DNA from: Chamaea fasciata
Lineage: Eukaryota; Chordata; Aves; Passeriformes; Sylviidae
Direction of reading: 5' to 3'
DNA: 64,000 bases
Assembly (NCBI GenBank): GCA_029207755.1
Contig: JARCOQ010000016.1
Coordinates: forward strand, 2,113,001-2,177,000
Of the stretch, positions 10,532 through 64,000 are shown piece after piece. The position numbers and the translations under genes are program-made. How positions within the stretch are numbered: position 1 is the first letter of the stretch; each line of letters starts with the position of its first letter. The notes beneath the pieces were generated by a model that did not search any database, was not told where the DNA came from, and was given only the letters and a program-made list of their open reading frames with translations.

Positions 10532-10584
10532 AATAAACATTAAATGCTGTTCTTTGACTCTGTCTATCTTTAACTCGTGTGTGT
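10532..10584 (+). promoter_or_regulatory. Candidate distal poly(A) site of MPV17L
   Basis: AATAAA at 10532-10537 and ATTAAA at 10539-10544 are followed about 35 bases later by a GTGTGTGT element (10577-10584), giving the signal-plus-downstream arrangement of a real cleavage site. It would imply a 3' UTR of nearly 4 kb. Inference only; it could serve an unrelated noncoding transcript. Confidence 0.35.
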
Positions 10585-13500
10585 ATAAACAAAGCCAGGG
10601 CGTATGTAAAGTTATTATGGGATCTTCATGGACCACATGCAGCAAAAACTCAATTTGATGTCACAGACCTTAACACAGCAGCAGAGTAAAAACTAAGCAG
10701 AGATTATTCACTCCCTTTAGAGTTTAGTTACGTACATTAAGTCATCTACCATTTCCAAATAAATTCACAACAGAACTCCCATATTCAAAGTCTTATGCTG
10801 AAGTCAGTGGACTTTTATTAAAAAGATGCGAAATTCTGATATAATTATTTCTTTAGATAATTAATGTATTTGCAGAAGGAATGGAGGAATTCAGGTAGGA
10901 AAAAGATATAAACAACTTTTCTAGAGAACAAAGGTTAGAAATGGGGTCCTTACTGAAGGACTTCACTCAGTCAAGTTTGTGTGGGATGCTCTTGGGAAGG
11001 AAATGGTTCAGAAGATTTGAGGCTGAAAGGAGTAATATATTCCACAACTGGAAGAGAGACACCACCTCCATTCCCTGCTGTAACTCCTTGTATATTTAGA
11101 ATGAGGAGGAAGATTTATGGAAGGATTTCAAGTTGAAAAATTCTGTTCCGTAGACTTCGTGGCCAACAGGGGGAAAAAGGATCACTCAGGCTGAATCCTT
11201 GGGTAATGCAAAGCAAAGAATTCTCCCTGAATCAAACTAGCGATATCGAGTCCAATGCCATCTTCTAGGAACTTATCCAAACACTTCCAAGTAACAGAGG
11301 ATCTTTTGAGTCTCAAAGAAATTTATGTGTTCTTATGAAATTTTATTACCTACCCACATCAATCTAGCCTTAACATTTTAATAAAATGTCTCCTCCCTTT
11401 CTGACAAGATTTAAAGACTTGGTACAGCAGGCAAAGCCTTCTGTGTGCATATGGTAAGCAGAGTTTTTTGTATATTCCTTGGATAAACTGGAATAGGTTT
11501 AGCTTTGTTAGCCTTTTGCTATATAATTTTTGAAGCTCATTTGCAAACCCTTTTTTGCTGTGCAACCTCTAATTTGAAATACAGACAGTAACACTGTATT
11601 AATCCCAGTGACTTTCACATTTGCCTCAGATAATATTTTTTCTATCTCTTCCTAATATTCCCATTTTTAAACAGCCAAGGACTGTCTGTCCTCTCTCAAT
11701 GTCGAAGTTGCTCGAAGAATTCATATGCATTTGCTAGTCCACAATGTCTGAAGTTACTGTAACCCGTTTTAAACAAGAACAAAGAATGCAGATTACACGT
11801 CTCTATGTGTTACAAATACTTTTCAACATCATCCACCTTAATAAACACCGCCTTCCCTTCTTTTTTTTCTTTTTTTCCAGTTTATTAATTTATTGTGGTA
11901 GTGCCTAAAAATCTTGCACCTTGTATCCAGAGAGGAAAACAGTTCAGTGCAAAGAATACAATAGAATGTATCGTTCCCTGCTATGCAACACTAGTACATT
12001 ACACCTTTTTGTGCTGAAAGAAATCTTGGGCCCGGAAAAGCCTAATGAGGTGTGAAGAATGGTCAGAAAAGACATTGTCAAGGACAGCTCTGCTTTAGCA
12101 GCAGGTACATGAGAGAACCTCAGAAACTGAAGGATGGGTGGTTTTGTTTTTTGTGTTCAGAGAAAACCAGTCCTGAAATGGGGCTGTAAAACAACAGGGG
12201 AAAGTGACAGCAGGTCAGTGTGCTCGCACTTGGGAGTTGTGTAAGTGATGGAACAGGGGACACCTATATTAATGCTCCCCTCTGCCAGAAGACCTTAAAA
12301 ATGGGATATTGAAAAGTCACCCTTTCCATCTGACACCCTCAAGACTGACAGAATAAAAGAGAGACCAAGAGGGAGCATGGATACCTAGCCCAGCAGGTAG
12401 TTCAGTCGCCAGAGATATTGGGACAATGGGAACTGACTGGGAATGAGAACTGTCCCCCATTTCTGTCACTGTGCCTTATCCAGTTACAACAGAACCAAAA
12501 TGCATAAGCACCCAGATGGCTGTGATAAATGCAGGGTTTGGCCCATATGGACTCAAACTATGCACACAGAGTTCTGCACAACATGAGATCCTTTATCTGT
12601 GGAGGAAGTGTCAGCTTCATTCTGAATTGTGTGTCCTTCTACAGGGTGTAACTTGGTGGCAGAGTAATTTAAGTTACAACTCTTCCCTGGAATTAGTACT
12701 TACTGTAACTAACCTGTGCATTTAGTGTGTGCATACATAAGAGCAAACCCTCATTCTTCTTTCTTTGATTTGCCAGGGTAGCAGCTTTCCTCTCATTGCT
12801 CAAATATCTGGGAAAGAAAATACAAGTTTTGATGATTCCCTTTTCCACTTTTGGTTGCTTTTTTCCTGTTCTGTGCTGGACTGGAAAAATCTACCTCTGA
12901 GAGGCTGGTGCCCTGTGGTATTCTTATTTTGCCATTGCTTACACCTCTCTGGGAATTAAAAACCACCTTTACTTACCTAATAAGGGTGTTCAGCTGCTCC
13001 CATTTCACGCATCACATACTTTTACATCCAAAATGTAACGAAGACTGTTAACTGCAGCTGATTAGCCATGACATGCCAATGACACTGAAGGATTTTGTAT
13101 TAGTTCTACATCTGGTTCAGAACGGTCATCATACAGTAAGGAATTATTATGTGTTCATACCTACACCTGATACATCATGGGAATTACCCATACAGTGTTT
13201 CGCTTACTGTTTTGGGGCAGAAATCCGCAAAAAAAAAATCCAATGGAACACAGGTACAAATATTGTGAGAAATTCAAATCCTAAAGAAACCCTTTCAGAA
13301 GTCAGGGCAGTGACTTTATAGCTTCCAGTTCCAGTGAGGGGAGTAGTGAAATGGCCCACAGAAGTGAACTTGCCTGTTAGGATGCAGGGGTAATGGAGCA
13401 TGGACCCTGCATAGGGACGTTCATCAGCACGGCACTGGCACAGCCTCTTTGGGTGCCTCAGAGCTTGCAGGCGGTTTTGAGTTCTCTCTGTAAGACGCCA

Positions 13501-16300
13501 ACTTGTGTAGGCAAAATGGAAGCTTACAGAAAGTCACCTTTACATTTTGGACTATGTGAAATGAGAAAAGGCTCGGGACCTGAGAGAGCTGTGCCTGGAG
13601 CTGTGTGCTGCTGTGTCTGCAAAATTCGCACAGGATGTTTATTACTTCGAAATGGACATGCCCACATACACACTGAAATATTACTTGTTGCCTGCTGTGT
13701 TTGCAAGTCTAAAATAGCCCAGACCAATTTCTCTCAACACCTAAATTTATTGAACTCAAACATCTGTTTTTCCTTTGTAGCCATGGACACCCATCGCTGA
13801 TGCAAAAGCCACCTGCATAGTGACTCACCTGCACAACAGTCAGTCCAGTCATACCACTGGACTTGGCTCCAAATGCCAAAAATAAGACTCTTTCATAGGA
13901 AACTTTACCCATGCTATTAGTAATGTATCTGACAGGTGCTAGAGCAGATTTTCTGTGAAATTTGTACCTTAAAAAGACAGTGAACGTAGAAAGAATTCAC
14001 TAAGACAAAAGTAAAATGGAAAAGAGTTTAGCAAAGTATGTTTCTGAAATCAGAAAATGTTTTGGTCAGAACTGCAGCTTTTGAAGTGCACGGATTGTTT
14101 CTATTCTTTCTAGCAGACATTTATGCCCTGACTCTTCGCTGCTGCATCTCCCAAATTTGTGCTGTGTATTCTGACCTTCTATACAAAAAAAAAATAGCTG
14201 AGATAAATCTAAGTAAGTCATGTCTGCCATGGGGCATCTGTGATGTCTGACAGAGGCCAGAGAGCAAGAGATGGGCGAGTGGATTTGCCAGCTGTTCCTG
14301 CCCAGCTATAGCTCCTGGTGGCAGGATTTAGTGAGAAATGGGAACTGAAGCCGTCAGGGAAAATGACTGCGAGGGCAAAGTGCAACTCTGTTTCTCTACC
14401 AGGCATTATGTTATGAGCAGTGAGAAGAGACACGATTTTTTTTTTGTATTTTCTGCATTAACAGTGCTTTCAGCAGGAGAAAACCAGCCTTCATGAGTAA
14501 AGGAATGCATTTATAATTTACATTGCTGGGTCCACTGAAAGACATCATCAGTAGGAGAGATATTTAATTCCACTGGCAAATGCAGCAGCAATGCTCCAGA
14601 GTCACAGAAATAAAAATGCTGATATTATATTAGCAAATAATTGATACATACTCGGGCCCTACTCTTGCAAAAACTTTTGTGCAAATGACCTCAACACTGT
14701 GGCTTCCACAGCTGTTCTTATGTGCAGCACTTTGTAGAACCGGAACCTCACTGGATTTTGTAACTTTTCAAAATGAGCAGGTGAAAACTTCCTAATTACA
14801 AGAAATCACCTTATATATTCTTTGCTTTATGTAAGTAAATTCTTTGCACCCGAGTTTCTGGCTAGTGGGTGTTTTTCAGCCAAACTAACAAAAGCAGAGC
14901 TTTAAATATTCAACTATTTCTAGGAAAACTCCCCCATCTCCTAAACAATGCGGTTGGGTTGTAATTACCTAAAAAACTTGAAAGGATGGTTTGAAATTAA
15001 ATAGCCCTCAGATCCACTGAAAACTGGCCCTTCTCCCCAATCAGCCTGTTTCCCTTAATCCCACTCTTATCCAGATCCCAGATGGACTCTTCTTCCTCCC
15101 ACACTTGTTTTCCTCCTTTCTACCAGTGAGTCAGTCCAGCCCACCCCAGCAGGCAGCTGCACTGTCACCCAAAATCAGCTGTGCAGAGTCCTGCCGCCAG
15201 CTTTTCTGCTTGACTCACGGCTCTGTTTGGGCTCTGTCTCTAAAGGCCAAAGCCAGTGAGGGTGAGGCACTGCACAGCTGACAAGAGCTGTTCCAGCACG
15301 TCTGGTGTTCAATTCATGGCACATCTCCGGGGAGCACAGCTGACAGAGAAAAATCAGAGTGCCCTGAAGATGTCCTAAAACTGTCCAGCCCATCTTGTTG
15401 GCTAATTCCAGTTCTCAGGAAGACAAGTAGACAATTTTTCGGTTACAATTTTAAAAGCAATGTGGAGGTTTTCTCGCCTCCAGCATGTGAAGCAGTCCTC
15501 AAATCGAATTGATCACACAACAGCATCAATGTGTGCCGGTCCAATTAGTAATCTGATTCCAGAGGTGGTATTTTTGAAGTGTTGATGATTAAGGACGAGA
15601 CTTTGCGGGCAAAAGTAGGTGACAAACAAATGAGCTTTCCCAGTTTTCACCCAGAGTACCCCAGGACTCCTTATGAATGAGGCAAAAAGTGATAAACCCC
15701 CGATTTGCTGTGAGGCACTGGACAACCTGCCTAATTCCTGCTTCATTGTCTTCGTGTCAGAAATGATCCCACTCACAGTAAAGTGCAATGTGATCTCACT
15801 AGGAAAGGTAGTCTCCAATTGTAAAATGCCGTTCAGGGGTTTCATCCAAATAACCTCCCCTACAATAAAAGAAAAAACTTAGCAATAACAATAATAATTG
15901 CCACATTTGTGCTTCCTGCAAAGTCATTTCCTTTATTCCCAGCAGGCTGCATAAGCAGCAAAGCAGCATGCTGATGAAAAATGAGAGACGCAAAATCTCA
16001 TCACTTGTTTGAATGTTGTCCTCTGGCTTCTGGCAACGTGATTCTGAAATGAGTGTCATTCCAGTCAGTGCGGGACATTTAAGAAAGCCAGAGGCTGCAT
16101 GCACAGGAGTCTGAGATGTGTTAGTCTGCAAAAGCCATGAGTGTCTGTGGATATTACCATTACTCCCCAGCTGCTCAGGTTAGAAATGTGCTCAGCGCTG
16201 CACCGGCCACAAGATGGACAGTCCTGCCGTGCCCTGGCAGCCAGCGCAGCTGAGAACTCCCCCCTGCTCGAGCGGTGCGACCGGGGAAGGAGAGCTCACC

Positions 16301-59965
<43,665 letters not shown>

Positions 59966-61214
59966 AGCCCTGGGCTTCCTACCCTGCTTGTCTTTGCCAT
60001 GTTTCCATGGAGTGGAACTGGATGGTGAGGGGAACCAACAGCGTCCTGCTGAGGGAGGCAAGAGCAGCTGGCACAAGTGTAATCTATGGACTGGACTATG
60101 GCAGGTTCTTCACTGTTGCATGGATCACTCTACACGCATGCCTAAAAACAAAAGAAATCTATATAGTGGCTGTCCAGGGACCAGAAGAGATCAGCAGTAG
60201 AGTCAACAAAAAACACCCCCCGTGATAGAGGTGAATGAAAAGGGGCTGTAGTTTATCCACTATGGTGTAAACCAGCAATTTTAATAGGCTTTAACTTTAT
60301 AAGAATATGTTGTACACTTCTCCCCCCCGTGACAAACTGCACTCAAAAATCCTATTTTGGATTATTATCCAAATTATCCGTTTTGGCTACTTTTCAGAAC
60401 AAAAACCACAAGTAGCAATGCTATGTTATAGCACAACTGATAGAGGAAGCAACTGAAGGATAGCTGATGTTGCATACAAAATACCAAACTTGTGTGATGT
60501 TCAACTACTTGGCTGTGGAGTTTCATTTCAAATTCTTCCTAAAGAATGAGATCAGTGACAAGGATGCTGCAAGTAGCTACAGATTTTTACATCCCACATG
60601 ATATCCAAATTACTCAAGTCAAATTAATATTGCTTGCACCAGGGGAAATAAATCCCTGGCAAAGCTTTAGCAAAGCACGGCTACAGTAATCTGCAAATTG
60701 ATGATGCAGTCCAAGGTTGTGTCACTTCTGTTTTAGATCTCCACCTCCCATGAAGAAAGAAAAATATTCATCCAGGTTTTTGTCCATTTTTACAAGCTAC
60801 ATGCAGTAGGAGATTACACACCACTGAGAGATTGCTGGGAGAAGACGACAAAATTTAATACTGAAATCATGCTTAAAACAAGTATTAATTGTATATTTTG
60901 GGACCACAAGAAATATAAATAATCCATTAAAAAAGCATAGGAAGACACAAGACACCCAAGACAAATTGGCCACAAGACAAATATACAGATACAGAAGTAG
61001 GTATTTGTGGCAAGAAGATCACATTCTATATAAAATGGTTTAAAATTAGGGGAAATACAGAAATACTTGTCTGTGTTTCACCATTAAGTGTGTTTCTGGT
61101 CTCTATGCAGATTAAGCCTTGTGGAATCTAATATCTTTATATTAGCTGTCAGTAGCTGGTTTGTCTGTGTGATGGTATTCCATATAAATGTACTGTGATA
61201 GGTGTAAATAGTAA

Positions 61215-61220
61215 AATAAA
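61215..61220 (+). promoter_or_regulatory. Candidate BMERB1 poly(A) signal
   Basis: AATAAA 1.25 kb after the stop codon. The downstream region is only weakly GU-rich (CTAGTGTGAC). Position is plausible for a 3' UTR of ordinary length but not proven. Confidence 0.3.
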
Positions 61221-63375
61221 CGTACATGGATCTAGTGTGACAATCTCAGGCTTAGAAAAAAACAAAAGATAGCAAAAAGTTCCTAAAGTAATGTTTTGCA
61301 AAAGGAACTTCCATTTTGTGAAGCCAGCCAAGTGAAGTGTGTGCTTATATACCAAGGAACCACAGTATAGGAAAGGAGAAAAAAATAACAGCAGTTACCC
61401 CAAAAGGATAAACAGTTATTTTTTTAGAGGGAAAAAAATATCTTATTAAGGTTGAAGGCAATAGACACCACCTAAAGTGACTCAGACTATTCTTATACAA
61501 ACAAAACCTAATCCCTAGCACTGGCTGATTTGATGAAAAACACTTGCATTTCCAGAATAATTTCAGTATTGCAGACTCACTTGAGACAAAGAACCAACGT
61601 CACTAAGTACCTTACATTTTAAGGATCAAAGAGGAACAAACACAAAAAGGTTTCCACTAAGACGTGAAGCACTTTAATTACTTTGACCAAAGATGCGGGA
61701 AGGAGAACAAAGGCTGACTCTCACGTATGGTTAATACATCCTTGTTGAGACATACACCACCACACTGAGCTCTGTAGCTGTTAAAATCTGTAGCTGGCGT
61801 GGGTTGGACTCTGCCTGGCACCCCTGTACATCAACACAGGTATGGGGAAAACAGCTTTTAGGGGAGAGAATACACATTGCAGGGGAAAAAAACACCCCTT
61901 GGTTTCTGTAAAATTCCACAGCCTCTTGCTGGTACCCAGTTAAGACATCAGGAATTGTCAGGATCTTAAGACAAGAGGCAGATGTTCAGTGTCTAGTAGG
62001 CAAATGGAAGTCAGGGATAAAGCTGCAGTGGAGCACCAAACTTTAAACCTTAGGAGCATCAGCTGTGAATGCCACTAACAAAAGGTTCAGAAGGACTTTG
62101 CACATGGTTTTTAGGGCCCGAGGTGACTTCTGCACATCAGTGTTTAACCCACATTGGGGTGATCCCTACAGGCTGCACACAATCCACAGGCACTTGGGAA
62201 TTAAGTCAAGTGAGTACAAGGTAGGCTTCCATGAAAAAGATATCATTAGCAAGACACAGAGTTAGACATCCCTGGGAAGCAACACTCGTGACCAGGCTAC
62301 AGAGCCATCTCCTTTAATTAAAACCAAGAAGAAACACAGCAAGTAGGAATGTGCAATACTCTTACAGTTGAGCACTGGCAGCCAGTGCCCCAAAGGGACT
62401 TGAACTCCAGCAGTGTTAATGAGAGTGAATTTCATTTTCAGAAGTTCTAGCTTGGCTCAGCTGGAAGACTTTCTGTATGCCAGTTTTTGTTTTTAATTAG
62501 CAAATACTTAATTTCCGTGTTTATTTGGGTGGGTTTGAACAGCTTGCCTGCAGTGCACGAGTGGTTCCTTCAGAAGTGGGTCAGTGATGCTGCTCAGCAA
62601 TAAAGTCCTGGATTTTTTTGACTGCAAGGTCAGATTCTCAACTGTGTTCAACACTGGTTTAGTGTTGCCTATCTAGAACACAGCAGAGTCCTTGTGGCTG
62701 ATGTCAAAGCTAATGGCTACCATTAAACTCATTAAACTTAGGGAGGAATTAGGTGTAAAAATCTTGACCCTTATTTTTAAAAACCAGACTAAATCACTCA
62801 ATATCCCAAGAACCAGGGGCTTTAGTTAACTGGCTTAACTTCCATGATCCTGTGAGCACGACACATGATACAATCCCCACATATAAACTCAGCAGAGTAT
62901 CAGACAAATACCTTTAGGTGACTATATGGAGTAACTGGCATCATTTCAGAATTGATTTTCAGATATCAGTCACTGTCAGCAGAGAAGGACATTGATTGAT
63001 TGAAGCACCTGATATCTCTTCTGGAAATCCTGGCTATTTATCACTTCTGAAAGAAGGCAAGGCATTGAAAAAGGAAGAATGTGTGGAAGAATGGGTAAGG
63101 TGGATTTGACACACAAACATGACTGTGCTCAGGAAAGGATCTTGGTCTACTGAGAAAAACAAAAGTGCTGAAGTGCTATTTGTACAAATCACCAATTCCA
63201 CCAGCAAATGGTTCTCTTGTACCTTCCCCTAGGCCTACTGAATCTCTTCCAAGTTAAACATATTTCCAAATAAACTAAGCTGCTGTGTTATACTAAGCCT
63301 TTGTTTCTTCCTGTTACTGAAGGAAAAGTTGGTTGTGGAGTGGAATGGGATGCACTTCCTGTGCTGCTACAAAAA

Positions 63376-63403
63376 AACCTTATTCTCAAAAAAGAATAAG
63401 GTT
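63376..63403. repeat. Perfect inverted repeat with 10-bp arms
   Basis: AACCTTATTC and GAATAAGGTT separated by TCAAAAAA. AT-rich, so a weaker hairpin than the one at 8367. It lies downstream of BMERB1 between candidate poly(A) signals. Confidence 0.85.
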
Positions 63404-63660
63404 ACTATTCTGCACAAAAGCAGTAATGCTTAGGGGCAAGTTAGAGATGCTACTGAAATAAAGGATTTTCTCACTGAATAAAGAAAACTCACCAGCAAAG
63501 CCAATCTCATTATGCTCCTAGATGATGTTGGACCATCACTGCAGCCCAGAGCCTGGCCCAGGTTAGAGACAGTTCCCAGCCCTACACTGAGAATATAAAG
63601 GTCCCAACACCTCTGAGTATCAAAAGAATTGCCAAGCCAAAAGGGCCACAGTGTTATTGA

Positions 63661-63690
63661 AATAAACATATTTATGCTGGGGTGGAGGTG
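63661..63690 (+). promoter_or_regulatory. Candidate distal poly(A) site
   Basis: AATAAA at 63661-63666 followed by a strongly G/U-rich element (GGGGTGGAGGTGGA, 63678-63691), the best signal-plus-downstream arrangement in the right end. It would give a BMERB1 3' UTR of about 3.7 kb. Inference. Confidence 0.3.
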
Positions 63691-64000
63691 GATTTTTTGT
63701 TAATCAAAGTGCATCTTGTTTCACATGATCCCATCCATCCTATAAACAGCCAGGCAAGCAGGCTGCTTTCAAACAGGATCATATCAAAAATATTATTTAA
63801 AGGCCAAAACTTTCCCTTCCACGTGCACAAACACTTCCCATGGGATCCTGAGAGAGAACACCTCAGCAGCTGAGCCTCGATCCCGACAGCCTTGGCAGCA
63901 GCTTGGTCTCAGAGGTGAGGACAGAGGTGCCTCACAGGAGATCTCCCATCACATTGAAGTTTGCTTTCTTTACAGCCTTTGTTTCTTAAAGAGAGGCAGT

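Larger units (their letters stand above)
6598..16300 (+). other. MPV17L 3' UTR and intergenic DNA up to the BMERB1 promoter
   Basis: About 9.7 kb without a recognisable exon. Many short open frames occur on both strands, but none exceeds 150 codons, resembles a known protein or has consistent splice signals. Contents recognised: a perfect hairpin at 8367-8393, a CR1 scrap near 9638-9705, and candidate poly(A) signals at 6950, 7210, 9077, 9762 and 10532. The 3' UTR length is undetermined, from about 0.4 kb to nearly 4 kb. Confidence 0.5.
59966..64000 (+). other. BMERB1 3' UTR and downstream region
   Basis: Four kilobases with no recognisable coding exon on either strand. Candidate plus-strand AATAAA signals occur at 60647, 61215, 63269, 63457, 63477 and 63661. 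In other vertebrates MARF1 lies next in tail-to-tail orientation. Its 3' UTR could overlap here (a minus-strand AATAAA lies at 62520-62525), but no MARF1 coding sequence is seen. A 10-bp perfect inverted repeat occurs at 63376-63403. Confidence 0.5.

Noticed and set aside
63430..63669. Minus-strand 79-codon frame with a GTGAGT-like donor just below it, considered as a MARF1 terminal exon
   Set aside because: The translation does not resemble MARF1 as I know it and there is no matching acceptor or continuing frame. A single donor-like hexamer is weak evidence.

Overview
The window is vertebrate nuclear DNA, most likely from a bird. It has spliced genes with GT-AG introns, CpG-island promoters, and CR1 LINE 3' ends including one with the octamer-type tail (ATTCTAT-like). 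I saw no mammalian-type SINEs. I cannot name the species.

Layout from left to right. (1) 1-1580: the 5' end of a minus-strand gene that I read as PDXDC1. Only seven codons of exon 1 lie in the window, and its intron 1 runs off the left edge. (2) 1581-3265: a GC-rich divergent promoter region with an NRF-1-like palindrome, a C18 run and a purine-only tract. (3) 3266-6597: a complete plus-strand MPV17L gene in four coding exons, 193 aa, including a 30-nt in-frame microexon. (4) 6598-16300: 3' UTR plus intergenic DNA with a strong 11-bp hairpin, a CR1 scrap and several candidate poly(A) signals. (5) 16301-16962: a pentamer-based, G-rich minisatellite immediately before a CpG island. (6) 17233-59965: a complete plus-strand BMERB1 (C16orf45) gene in six coding exons, 204 aa, with a 23.3-kb intron 1 and a 14.8-kb intron 2. 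Intron 1 holds a CpG-rich CR1 and a tandem array of about 41 copies of a 23-bp unit at 36.4-37.4 kb. (7) 59966-64000: BMERB1 3' UTR and downstream DNA.

The gene order PDXDC1 / MPV17L / BMERB1 matches the block equivalent to human 16p13.11, where MARF1 would come next in tail-to-tail orientation. I saw no MARF1 coding sequence. The three genes do not form a pathway: PDXDC1 is a PLP-decarboxylase-like protein, MPV17L a small peroxisome/mitochondria-associated membrane protein, and BMERB1 a stand-alone Rab-binding-type helical domain. The long open reading frames at 16.2-17.5 kb and 36.3-37.5 kb come from stop-free tandem repeats, not from genes.

I found no convincing new gene system. The points most worth following are the CaaX-like C terminus of BMERB1, the acceptor-like and hairpin-forming 23-bp array in its intron 1, the G-rich array at its promoter, the out-of-frame upstream ATG of MPV17L, and two AT-rich intronic blocks with POU-type sites that look like enhancer candidates.
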